Origin: Devosia sp.
GTDB lineage: Bacteria; Pseudomonadota; Alphaproteobacteria; Rhizobiales; Devosiaceae
Direction: 5' to 3'
Assembly: GCA_016793415.1 (NCBI GenBank)
Contig: JAEUMC010000833.1
Location: 1-9,467, forward strand
Length of the DNA: 9,467 nt
Shown: positions 1 through 6,640 of the stretch, in pieces
Numbering within the stretch: the first letter of the stretch is position 1
Layout of the letters: every line of letters begins with the position of its first letter
Notes under the pieces: model-generated
What the model saw: the letters and a program-made list of their open reading frames with translations, nothing else
What the model was told of the DNA's origin: nothing
Database searches by the model: none
Program-made: the position numbers and the translations under genes

Positions 1-419
1 CAGTGGCGAAGAAGCTCGGCCGCCACTTCATCGGCATCGAGCGTGAAGACACCTATATCGCCGGGGCGCTGAAGCGCATCGCCTCGATCCGTCCACTCAG
101 CGCCGCCACCATCGAGACGGCCGTGCCGAAGCGCGCGGCGCCGCGCGTCGCCTTCGGTTCGCTGGTCGAGATGGGGCTGATCGCCCCGGGCACCGAACTT
201 TACGATGATCGCCAGCGCTGGAGCGCCCTGGTGCGGGCCGACGGCTCGCTGGTCTCGGGCGACCACATGGGCTCGATCCACCGGGTCGGCGCGCTGGTGC
301 AAGGCGCGGAAGCCTGCAACGGCTGGACCTTCTGGCATGCCCGGCAGGGCAGCCGGTTGGCCCCCATCGACGATTTCCGCAGCCAGGTGCGCGCGCAGAT
401 GGAACGACTTTCGGCCTGA
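1..419 (+). CDS. ccrM: CcrM-type GANTC adenine DNA methyltransferase, C-terminal part (5' truncated by window)
   Basis: CcrM is the solitary cell-cycle methyltransferase of Alphaproteobacteria that methylates the adenine in GANTC. Only about the last 138 residues are inside the window; the reading frame is open to the left edge, so the GTG at base 3 is an internal Val codon and not a start. The visible part begins at the end of the catalytic domain (KKLGRHFIGIERE, the last strand of the Rossmann-like fold). It is followed by the CcrM-specific C-terminal domain (RAMA type) with the blocks FGSLVEMGLIAPG, GSIHRVGALVQ and CNGWTFWH, matching what I remember of Caulobacter CcrM; that C-terminal region is known to be needed for DNA binding. 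The catalytic DPPY and SAM motifs lie outside the window. The gene ends TGA at 417-419 and is convergent with mutY. Identity is secure; completeness cannot be judged. Confidence 0.93.
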   Translation, partial: VAKKLGRHFIGIEREDTYIAGALKRIASIRPLSAATIETAVPKRAAPRVAFGSLVEMGLIAPGTELYDDRQRWSALVRADGSLVSGDHMGSIHRVGALVQGAEACNGWTFWHARQGSRLAPIDDFRSQVRAQMERLSA

Positions 420-451
420 ATCTGACCTCCAATTCAACTCAGGCTGCGCTC

Positions 452-487
452 GCCGCCGGCTCCTCAGGAGCCGGCGGCTTTCATTTT
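452..487 (+). terminator. Rho-independent terminator of ccrM
   Basis: A perfect 12-bp inverted repeat (452-463 with 467-478) with a 3-nt TCA loop is followed by TTTCATTTTT. The T-rich tail lies only on the plus-strand side, so it terminates ccrM. For mutY reading the other way the hairpin has no U-tract, so it would be at best a weak stop or a 3'-end stabiliser. The element runs into the mutY stop codon at 481-483. Confidence 0.88.
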
Positions 488-1557
488 TCGGCCCACTGCA
501 ATCCGGCGGCGGCCAGTACCTTCCTGAACACGCTCGGCAGCGCTTCGGAGTCGAGTTCGCGCGGATCGGCCCACCAGCCGGCCTTGAGCTGTTCGGGTTG
601 CGGTACGAGCGCCGACCAGACCTCCAGTTCGAGCCGGAAGTGGGTAAAAACGTGGACCACTTGTCCGTGATGACGCCAGTCGGACGCAACCGGGTGAACC
701 ACGGCCCGCTTGTCCGGCGTCCAGTCGGACACGGGCGTCTCGGTCATCTGCGCCAGCAGCCCCTTCTCGGCGCGGGTCTGCAGGTACACATCGCCATCGG
801 CATCGCGCATGACGAAGGCATGGCCATAGCGGGTGGGGCGATCGGCCTTTTCGGGCTTCACCGGGTAGAGCAGCGGGTCGCCCTTGGCGCCACGGCAGCC
901 GGGCTGGATCGGGCAGAGCATACAACTGGCGTTGCGCGGCGCGCAGATGGTGGCGCCGAGGTCCATCAGCGCCTGGGCGAAATCGCCGGCGCGTTCCGGC
1001 ACCACGGCCTGGACGGTGCCGCGCACCAGATCCTTGGCATCGCGCACCGGGACTTCGAGCGCCAGATAGCGCGCCACCACCCGATCGACATTGCCGTCGA
1101 CCACCGCCACCCGCTCGTCGCCGGTGATCGCGGCAATGGCAGCGGCCGTGTAAGGCCCGACACCGGGCAGCGTCAGCAACTCGAGGGAACGGGTTGGAAA
1201 CCGGCCGCCGAACCGCTCGACGACTGCCTTGGCGCAGGCGTGCAGGTTGCGGGCGCGGGCGTAGTAGCCGAGCCCGGCCCATTCGACGAGCACCGCCTCG
1301 AGCGGCGCAACGGCGAGATCGGCCACCGTGGGCCACAGGTGGAGGAAGCGCGCATAGTAGCGCCCCACCGCCGCAACCGTGGTCTGTTGCAGCATGATTT
1401 CGCTCAGCCAGACGCGATAGGGGTCGGCAAGGATGCCGCGGGCCCGATCGGCCGGGCCCACCCGCCACGGCAGGGTACGGGCGTGTCGGTCGTACCAGGC
1501 GAGCACGGCAGCCGCATCGAGCGGCACGGGGTTTTGCTGGGGCGCGGCTTTTGACAT
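481..1557 (-). CDS. mutY: A/G-specific adenine DNA glycosylase MutY
   Basis: MutY removes adenine mispaired with 8-oxoguanine in base excision repair. Numbering from the ATG at 1557 gives 358 aa, the usual family length. The N-terminal half is the helix-hairpin-helix glycosylase: WLSEIMLQQT carries the catalytic Glu (E53), LPGVGPYTAAAI (about 130-141) is the HhH motif, and VVDGNV carries the catalytic Asp (D154). The [4Fe-4S] loop is perfect, C205-x6-C212-x2-C215-x5-C221. The C-terminal NUDIX-like domain that recognises 8-oxoG is present (KGLLAQMTE near 265-273, HVFTHFRLEL near 302-311). A GTG 12 bases upstream (1569) would add four residues (VAAI); neither start has a clear Shine-Dalgarno, and I prefer the ATG. 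The gene is convergent with ccrM and divergent from the DUF721 gene, with about 60 bp between starts. All catalytic and cluster residues are intact. Confidence 0.97.
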   Translation of the reverse strand: MSKAAPQQNPVPLDAAAVLAWYDRHARTLPWRVGPADRARGILADPYRVWLSEIMLQQTTVAAVGRYYARFLHLWPTVADLAVAPLEAVLVEWAGLGYYARARNLHACAKAVVERFGGRFPTRSLELLTLPGVGPYTAAAIAAITGDERVAVVDGNVDRVVARYLALEVPVRDAKDLVRGTVQAVVPERAGDFAQALMDLGATICAPRNASCMLCPIQPGCRGAKGDPLLYPVKPEKADRPTRYGHAFVMRDADGDVYLQTRAEKGLLAQMTETPVSDWTPDKRAVVHPVASDWRHHGQVVHVFTHFRLELEVWSALVPQPEQLKAGWWADPRELDSEALPSVFRKVLAAAGLQWAEK

Positions 1558-1605
1558 GATGGCGGCCACAGATGGCGCGCCGCGGCAGCGGGCGCAAGCG
1601 GCGGC

Positions 1606-1611
1606 GGGAAG
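1606..1611 (+). promoter_or_regulatory. Ribosome binding site that decides the DUF721 gene start
   Basis: GGGAAG lies 9 nt before a GTG at 1621. The alternative TTG start at 1612 directly abuts this purine run and so has no room for a ribosome, which favours GTG 1621. Confidence 0.6.
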
Positions 1612-1620
1612 TTGTTACCA

Positions 1621-2142
1621 GTGGCGGACAAGCCGAAATCGAAACCGAAGGACGATGCACCGCCCAAGCGGCTCAACCGCGCGGTCGGCGTGGCGGAGGC
1701 GCTGGGCGGGGTGCTCGATCCGGCGCTGAAGAAGCGCGGCTTTGCCAGCCGCGATATTCTCTCGCATTGGCCGACCATTGCGCCGGCGCCCTACGACAAG
1801 GTGACCCGGCCGGACAAGCTCAGCTGGCCGCGCGGCGAGAAGGGCGCCGAGGGAGCAACACTCTACCTGCGCTGCCATCCCGGCCATGCCCTGGCCCTGT
1901 CGCACGAGGGCCAGCGGGTCGCCGCCTCGATCAACCGCTACTATGGCTATTTCCTCATCGGCCAGGTGCGGCTCAGTGCCGAGCCATTCGTGATCGAGGA
2001 TGACGTGCCCGAGACGGTTCCGGCGTTGCCGGAGGTGACCCGTGCCAGGATCAGCCGCACGGTCGAGCGGGTGAGCGACCCGGCCGTGCGCGATGCGCTT
2101 CGACAACTGGGCCAGGCGATGGCCCGCAGAAAGCCACGCTAG
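1621..2142 (+). CDS. DUF721 family protein (DciA-like, putative replicative helicase loader)
   Basis: This predicted 173-aa basic protein belongs to the DUF721 family, whose characterised members are DciA, the ancestral loader of replicative helicase DnaB in bacteria lacking DnaC. The start GTG at 1621 is chosen for the GGGAAG 9 nt upstream; an in-frame TTG at 1612 would add three residues. The N-terminus (about residues 1-20) is Lys/Pro-rich and probably flexible. The DUF721 core spans about 21-121: helix AVGVAEALGGVLDPALKKRGFA, then SHWPTIAP, then strand TLYLRC and the helix ending INRYYGY. The C-terminal 50 residues are specific to alphaproteobacterial members and rich in Arg near the end (ARRKPR). 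It sits divergent from mutY and upstream of a DsbA-family gene and smc, an order I recall from other Hyphomicrobiales. Family membership is a recognition call; the helicase-loading role is inferred from the family and not shown here. Confidence 0.85.
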   Translation: MADKPKSKPKDDAPPKRLNRAVGVAEALGGVLDPALKKRGFASRDILSHWPTIAPAPYDKVTRPDKLSWPRGEKGAEGATLYLRCHPGHALALSHEGQRVAASINRYYGYFLIGQVRLSAEPFVIEDDVPETVPALPEVTRARISRTVERVSDPAVRDALRQLGQAMARRKPR

Positions 2143-2170
2143 CTCTCAAAATGTTCATCGCCGGTTGTGC

Positions 2171-2198
2171 TTGTCCCGCCTAAGTTGGGCGCGATATA
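2171..2198 (+). promoter_or_regulatory. Possible sigma-70-type promoter of the DsbA-family gene
   Basis: TTGTCC (2171-2176, part of CTTGTCC) is followed after 16 nt by GATATA (2193-2198) in the 85-bp gap between the DUF721 gene and the DsbA-family gene. This resembles the alphaproteobacterial CTTGAC / CTATAT pattern. It would give a leader of roughly 20-25 nt to the GTG at 2228. It is moderate by eye; read-through from the DUF721 gene is also possible because no terminator is visible between them. Confidence 0.4.
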
Positions 2199-2215
2199 GG
2201 GCGAGCAACGAAAAC

Positions 2216-2219
2216 GGAG
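2216..2219 (+). promoter_or_regulatory. Ribosome binding site that decides the DsbA-family gene start
   Basis: GGAG lies 8 nt before GTG 2228. It fixes the start just ahead of a signal peptide, rather than at the upstream in-frame ATG (2093), which lies inside the DUF721 gene. Confidence 0.75.
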
Positions 2220-2227
2220 AAAAACTC

Positions 2228-2887
2228 GTGGCCAACCGTCGCAACCTTCTCGTGGGCTCGGGCGCAGCAGTCGCCGCGGCAGCCGTAGGCACCAGCCTCA
2301 GCGCGCTGTTCGGCGCCACCGGCGCCCTCGCCCAGCAGTTCGACCAGGCCAAGCTTATGGCGCCGGCCGGCGGCGTTGCCGACCACCCGCTCGGGCCGGC
2401 GGACGCCAAGGTGACGCTGATCGAGTATCTGTCGCCGACCTGCCCGCACTGCGCCGCGTTCACCAACACGGTCTATCCGCAGCTCAAGACCGAGTATATC
2501 GACACCAACAAGATCCAGTTCATCCCGCGCCCGTTCATGCGCAACGTGCTGGACGCCGTGGTGTTCATGCTGGCCGAGGCCGCCGGTCCGGAGAAGTACC
2601 ACGAGGTGATCGACACCTTCTTCAAGACCCAGGACACCTGGGCCACGTCCAACACGCCGAACGACGCCATCTTCGCCATCGCCCAGCAGCTCGGTTTTAC
2701 CAAGGAAACCTACGACGCCGCCTTGACGAATCAGGACCTGTTCAAGGGACTGGAAGCGGTGCGGGACCAGGCGCTGGACGAGTTCAAGCTCCAGGGCACG
2801 CCGACGTTCTACATCAACGGCAAGATGCTGACTGGAGAAAACTCGTTTGAGGCTCTCAAGGCCGAAATCGATCCGCTGCTCTCCTAA
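2228..2887 (+). CDS. DsbA-family thiol:disulfide oxidoreductase with Tat-like signal peptide
   Basis: This predicted periplasmic thioredoxin-fold protein (219 aa) is of the DsbA/DsbG-like class that forms or isomerises disulfides. The start GTG 2228 has GGAG 8 nt upstream. Residues 2-35 form an export signal: NRRNLLVG with twin Arg at 4-5, then an Ala-rich hydrophobic stretch, then ALA|QQ as the likely cleavage site after A35. The mature part has strand VTLIEYLSP leading into the active site C72-P73-H74-C75, the same CPHC as E. coli DsbA. The helical insertion follows, and the conserved cis-Pro loop is GTPTFYING (T191-P192). Length and architecture fit the single-domain, non-dimerising group. 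It is preceded by a possible promoter and followed after 24 bp by smc, with no terminator between, so co-transcription with smc is likely. Whether it acts as oxidase or isomerase, and its redox partner, cannot be told from the sequence. Confidence 0.9.
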   Translation: MANRRNLLVGSGAAVAAAAVGTSLSALFGATGALAQQFDQAKLMAPAGGVADHPLGPADAKVTLIEYLSPTCPHCAAFTNTVYPQLKTEYIDTNKIQFIPRPFMRNVLDAVVFMLAEAAGPEKYHEVIDTFFKTQDTWATSNTPNDAIFAIAQQLGFTKETYDAALTNQDLFKGLEAVRDQALDEFKLQGTPTFYINGKMLTGENSFEALKAEIDPLLS

Positions 2888-2911
2888 CGCGCTGTCCTAT
2901 CGGGGCGCGCG

Positions 2912-5900
2912 ATGAAATTCACGCGCCTCAAGCTGCACGGTTTCAAATCCTTCTGCGACCAGACCGAGCTCTATCTGGAGCCCGGTCTGTCCGGCGTGGT
3001 GGGACCGAACGGCTGCGGCAAATCCAACCTCGTCGAAGCGCTGCGCTGGGTGATGGGCGAAAGCTCGTACAAGGCGATGCGCGCCTCGGGCATGGACGAT
3101 GTGATTTTTTCCGGCTCGGGCAGCCGGCCCGGCCGCAACACCGCCGAAGTCACCCTCGTTCTCGACAATTCCGATCGTACCGCGCCTGCGCCGCTCAACA
3201 ATGCCGATGTGCTGGAAGTCACCCGGCGGATCGAGCGTGAGGAAGGCTCGGTCTATCGCGTCAACGGCAAGGAAGTGCGGGCCCGCGACGTGCAGTTGCT
3301 GTTCGCCGACGCCTCGACCGGCGCCCATTCGCCTGCCCTCGTCCGCCAGGGCCAGATCGGCGAGCTGATCGCCGCCAAGCCGCAGCAGCGCCGCGCCCTG
3401 CTCGAAGAAGCGGCCGGCATTTCCGGGCTGCACTCGCGCCGGCATGAAGCCGAACTTCGGCTGCGGGCGGCAGAACAGAACCTCGAGCGCGTCGACGACG
3501 TCATCGCGCAGGTCGAGCAGCAGCTCGAAACGCTGAAGCGGCAGGCCCGGCTGGCAGTGCGTTACCGTGCCCTGAGCGGCGATATCCGCAAGGCCGAGGC
3601 GACGCTGTTCCACATTCGCTGGATCGCGGCGCGCTTCAACGAGAAGGATGCCGAGGCGGCGCAGGCCAAGCTGGTGCGCGAGCTGGCGGAGGCCCAGCAT
3701 GTCGAGCTCGAGGCGCAGAAGGTGGTGTTCCTCGCCGACAAGGCGCTGACGCCGCTGCGCGAGAAGGAGGCCGCTGCCGGCGCCGTGCTGCAGCGGCTGA
3801 CGATCCTCGCCGAGCAACTGGACACTGAAGCGCGACGGGCCGAGGCGCGACTAAATGAACTCGGCGAGCGGCTGAAGCAGATCGAACAGGACGCGGTGCG
3901 CGAACGGGCGCTGGTCGGCGAGAGCGACGAGGCGCTGCAGGCCGCGGGCGAAGAGCGCGCGCATCTCGAAGCCGAGGTGGCGGGTGAGCAGCAAGCGCTT
4001 GAAGCAGCCCGCGCTGCCGCAGAGGCCGCCCAGAACGCGGTGGCCAGTGCCGAGGGTGAAGCTCGCGCCGCTGCCGACGCGCTGGCGCAGTTGCGGGCAC
4101 GCCGCGCCGCTGCCGAGCGCTCCGTCGTCGAGGCGCGCTCGCGGGTGATGCGGCTCGAGACGCAGGTCGCGGACGTGGCGCGGGAGGCCGAGCAACTGGC
4201 GCGGACGCTGGGCGCCGACGCCACGCTGAACGCCAGGCGCGAGGCGCTGGAAGCGGCCCAGGACTACGCCACAGCGGCGGAAACCGCGGCTGTCAGCGCG
4301 GAGACCGCGGCCGTCGCAGCACAGGCTGCCGCCGACGCCCTGCGCCCGGAGCTGCAGCAGATCGAGGCGGCGTTGAACCGGCTCGAGGCCGAAGCGCAGA
4401 CGCTGAGCCGCATCCTCAACCATGGCGGCGCCAGCCAATGGCCGGCGGTGGTCGACCAGCTCAAGGTGGCGCCGGGCTACGAAACGGCACTCGGTGCGGC
4501 GCTGGGCGACGATCTCGACGCCTCGTCGGATGCCGGCGCGCCGCTGCACTGGGCCGGCGCCAGCGCCGGCGCTGATCCCGCGTTGCCGGGTGGCGCGACG
4601 CCGCTGTCGCAGTTCGTGTCGGGCAGCCCGCTGCTGAAGCGGCGGCTGGACCAGATCGGACTGGTCGATGCGGCCGATGCGGCGCGACTGATGACTGAGC
4701 TGCAACCCGGCCAGCGGCTGACCACCAAGGCCGGCGGGCTGTGGCGCTGGGACGGGTTCGTCGCTGCGGCGGATGCGCCGACCGCCGCCGCGGAGCGGCT
4801 GGCACAGCGCAACCGGCTGGCCGAACTCGAAGCCGAAGTCGAGGAAGTACGGGCGCGGCGCAACAGCCGGCGCGCCGATGCCACCGCGCTAACCGAGGCG
4901 CTGAACGCGGCCCGCACCGATGAGCGGCGCGAGCGTGAGGCGTGGCGCAATGCGCAGCGCGAGATTGCCGTTGCGCAGGGTGAACTGGATAAGGCGCAGC
5001 GCGCCATCAGCGATCTCGCCGCCCGCCAGGTGGCGCTCGACGAGACGCGGACCAGGCTCGATGCCAGCCTCGCCGAGGCCGCCGACGCGGCCGCCGAGGC
5101 CGAGCACCTGCTGGCGGAAGCCGGCGACGAGACCGAGGCTGCTAGCCTGGCTCTATCCCGCCAGTCGCTGCTGTCGGAGCTGCGCGAGAGCGCCGACGAG
5201 GCACGCCTGAAACTCGGTGGATTCGAGACGACGGCGCGGATGCGCAACGCGCGGCTGACCCAGATCGCTGCCGACGTCGCCGCCTGGTCGCGCCGCCGCG
5301 AGGGTGCAGCCGGCCAGTTGGCGACGCTCGACGCCCGCACTGCCGAGGTGCGCGAGCAGATCGTGGCGCTGCAGGCATCGCCCGAAACCCTGGCCGAGCG
5401 TCGGCGCACCCTCGATGCCGAGATTGCCGTGGCGCGCGAGGCGCACCAGGCGGCGACGGACGCGCTCAGCGTAGGCGACACCCGGCATCGCGAGGCCGAC
5501 AAGGCGCAACGGCTGGCCCATGATGCACTCTCCGGTTTCCGCGCCGAGCTCGCCCGGGTCGAGGAACGGATCAAGGGACTGATCGCGCAGCGCCATCAGA
5601 TCGAGCGGCAGGTGCACGAAACGCTCAACATCGAGGCGTCGCAGACGGCGCAACTCGCCGGCATCAGACCCGAGCATGCCCTGCCCGCCGAAACACAGGT
5701 CGAATCGCAGGTCGACCGGCTGAAGGCGGAGCGCGAGCGGCTGGGTGGGGTGAACCTCGGCGCCGAAAAGGAATCCGAGGAGGTCCGCGAGAAACTCGAC
5801 CTGATGGTCAAGGATCGCGACGACCTGATCGCGGCCATCGCCAAGCTGCGGGGCGGCATCCAGAGCCTCAACCGTGAGGGCCGGCAACGGCTCAACGAGG

Positions 5901-6370
5901 CGTTCGAGAAGGTCAACGCGCATTTCCAGGAGCTGTTCACCTCGCTGTTCGGCGGCGGCACGGCGGAACTGCAGTTCGTCGAAAGCGAGGATCCGCTGGA
6001 GGCTGGGCTCGAAATCCTCGCTCGGCCACCGGGCAAGAAGCCGTCGACCATGACGCTGCTCTCGGGCGGCGAGCAGGCCCTCACCGCGATGTCGCTGATC
6101 TTTGCGGTGTTCCTCACCAACCCCGCACCGATCTGCGTGCTCGACGAGGTGGATGCGCCGCTCGACGACGCCAATGTGGAGCGCTTCTGCAACCTGCTCG
6201 ACATGATGACCCAGCGGACGGAAACCCGCTTCCTGGTGATCACCCACAATCCGATTACCATGGCCCGCGTCGACCGCCTGTTCGGCGTCACGATGGCCGA
6301 GCGCGGCGTCAGCCAGCTGGTCTCAGTGGACCTCAAAGGCGCCGAGGCGGCGGTGCGGGCGGCAAGCTAG
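2912..6370 (+). CDS. smc: Chromosome segregation ATPase SMC
   Basis: SMC is the condensin ATPase that, with ScpA and ScpB, compacts and segregates the chromosome; those partners are not in the window. The protein is 1152 aa, the normal size. The N-terminal head has Walker A GPNGCGKS (31-38) and the Q-loop region LVRQGQIG (143-150). Two long coiled coils rich in Ala, Glu and Arg (about 180-500 and 620-980) flank a hinge at about 501-617 that ends in GLWRWDGFV. The C-terminal head has the ABC signature LSGGEQ (1050-1055), Walker B CVLDE with catalytic E1079, the D-loop DAPLDD, and the H-loop ITHN. All ATPase motifs are intact. Start ATG 2912 opens with MKFTRLKLHGFKSF, the conserved first strand, although only a weak GGGG (2902-2905) serves as ribosome site. 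The hinge looks shorter than in Bacillus or Thermotoga SMC. A near-perfect heptad repeat lies at residues 456-476. Confidence 0.98.
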   Translation: MKFTRLKLHGFKSFCDQTELYLEPGLSGVVGPNGCGKSNLVEALRWVMGESSYKAMRASGMDDVIFSGSGSRPGRNTAEVTLVLDNSDRTAPAPLNNADVLEVTRRIEREEGSVYRVNGKEVRARDVQLLFADASTGAHSPALVRQGQIGELIAAKPQQRRALLEEAAGISGLHSRRHEAELRLRAAEQNLERVDDVIAQVEQQLETLKRQARLAVRYRALSGDIRKAEATLFHIRWIAARFNEKDAEAAQAKLVRELAEAQHVELEAQKVVFLADKALTPLREKEAAAGAVLQRLTILAEQLDTEARRAEARLNELGERLKQIEQDAVRERALVGESDEALQAAGEERAHLEAEVAGEQQALEAARAAAEAAQNAVASAEGEARAAADALAQLRARRAAAERSVVEARSRVMRLETQVADVAREAEQLARTLGADATLNARREALEAAQDYATAAETAAVSAETAAVAAQAAADALRPELQQIEAALNRLEAEAQTLSRILNHGGASQWPAVVDQLKVAPGYETALGAALGDDLDASSDAGAPLHWAGASAGADPALPGGATPLSQFVSGSPLLKRRLDQIGLVDAADAARLMTELQPGQRLTTKAGGLWRWDGFVAAADAPTAAAERLAQRNRLAELEAEVEEVRARRNSRRADATALTEALNAARTDERREREAWRNAQREIAVAQGELDKAQRAISDLAARQVALDETRTRLDASLAEAADAAAEAEHLLAEAGDETEAASLALSRQSLLSELRESADEARLKLGGFETTARMRNARLTQIAADVAAWSRRREGAAGQLATLDARTAEVREQIVALQASPETLAERRRTLDAEIAVAREAHQAATDALSVGDTRHREADKAQRLAHDALSGFRAELARVEERIKGLIAQRHQIERQVHETLNIEASQTAQLAGIRPEHALPAETQVESQVDRLKAERERLGGVNLGAEKESEEVREKLDLMVKDRDDLIAAIAKLRGGIQSLNREGRQRLNEAFEKVNAHFQELFTSLFGGGTAELQFVESEDPLEAGLEILARPPGKKPSTMTLLSGGEQALTAMSLIFAVFLTNPAPICVLDEVDAPLDDANVERFCNLLDMMTQRTETRFLVITHNPITMARVDRLFGVTMAERGVSQLVSVDLKGAEAAVRAAS

Positions 6371-6377
6371 CGTAGCT

Positions 6378-6415
6378 CCCCTCCCCCTCGGGGGAGGGGT
6401 CAGGGGTGGGGGTCG
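6378..6415. repeat. GC-rich palindromic (REP-like) element downstream of smc
   Basis: A perfect 10-bp inverted repeat (6378-6387 with 6390-6399, an effective CTCG tetraloop) sits 7 bp after the smc stop and is followed by CAGGGGTGGGGGTC. The minus strand reads GACCCCCACCCCTGACC, then the hairpin. This type of sequence is dispersed in many copies between genes of Rhizobiales, where its translation gives the familiar PTPDPSPEGEG string. There is no U-tract, so it is not a canonical intrinsic terminator, though it may protect or end the smc transcript. Copy number elsewhere in this genome cannot be seen here. Confidence 0.6.
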
Positions 6416-6468
6416 ATCGGTGTCGATGCGTTCCCAGCGCCCCATCCTTGCCGCAATAGTGGCGGCCA

Positions 6469-6483
6469 GAGTCGCGATGACTC
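6469..6483. promoter_or_regulatory. Paired GANTC (CcrM) sites forming a palindrome upstream of the atp promoter
   Basis: GAGTC (6469-6473) and GACTC (6479-6483) are inverted copies separated by 5 nt, 69 bp upstream of the predicted -35. Both are CcrM methylation targets. The whole window contains only nine GANTC sites by my reading, so two within 15 bp in intergenic DNA is notable. A regulatory role is inference. Confidence 0.45.
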
Positions 6484-6505
6484 AATGTCACACCTCCTTT
6501 GGTCG

Positions 6506-6525
6506 GATAAACTTCCTTATTTATC
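6506..6525. promoter_or_regulatory. AT-rich inverted repeat upstream of the atp promoter
   Basis: GATAAA (6506-6511) and TTTATC (6520-6525) form a 6-bp inverted repeat with an 8-nt spacer, ending 26 bp before the -35. It stands out as AT-rich in a GC-rich genome. It could be an operator or an UP-like/curved segment; it does not match the FNR/FixK consensus (TTGAT-N4-ATCAA). Confidence 0.3.
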
Positions 6526-6551
6526 AATGCGTTAGCAGTGTGTTCACAGCC

Positions 6552-6580
6552 TTGACACTGGTGGGGGCCGCCACTATGTT
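6552..6580 (+). promoter_or_regulatory. Sigma-70-type promoter of the atpIBEF'F operon
   Basis: A perfect -35 TTGACA (6552-6557) is followed by a 17-nt spacer and a -10 TATGTT (6575-6580, four of six consensus bases). Transcription would start near 6587, giving a leader of about 54 nt to atpI. It is the best promoter-like element in the window and lies where the operon needs one. The 6371-6640 gap otherwise holds no gene. Confidence 0.78.
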
Positions 6581-6640
6581 GCCCGCGACTTCGAGGGGCT
6601 CCAGTTCCAATTTTGGCCCGGAGGCGCAGGGGATAGCGGG

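Noticed and set aside
205..1554. Long plus-strand open frame (449 codons) across the ccrM end and mutY
   Set aside because: It crosses a strong terminator, overlaps mutY on the opposite strand, and its translation has no recognisable domain. MutY shows every catalytic and Fe-S residue, so this is a GC-rich shadow frame.
1551..1556. Perfect TTGACA at the mutY start region, as a -35 for the DUF721 gene
   Set aside because: No -10-like hexamer at 16-18 nt (the region 1573-1580 is GC-rich), so I do not call a promoter.
464..1660. Long minus-strand open frame (398 codons) overlapping mutY in another frame
   Set aside because: Arg/Ala/Pro-rich translation without motifs; mutY in the neighbouring frame is unmistakable.
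2093..2227. Upstream ATG extending the DsbA-family protein by 45 residues
   Set aside because: It would begin inside the DUF721 gene and bury the signal peptide. The GTG at 2228 has a good Shine-Dalgarno and places the RR motif at the N-terminus.
2897..3817. Minus-strand open frame opposite the 5' end of smc, with others at 4477-5574 and 5153-6247
   Set aside because: They lie antisense to conserved SMC head and coil sequence, have low-complexity Ser/Ala/Arg or Leu/Arg composition and no ribosome site. They come from codon bias in smc.
4553..4570. Inverted repeat GCCGGCGC-CA-GCGCCGGC inside smc
   Set aside because: It encodes the Ala/Gly run GASAGA of the hinge in frame. In GC-rich coding DNA such palindromes arise from codon use.
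6378..6399. smc hairpin as a classical Rho-independent terminator
   Set aside because: The stem is good but no U-tract follows on either strand; described as a REP-like repeat instead.
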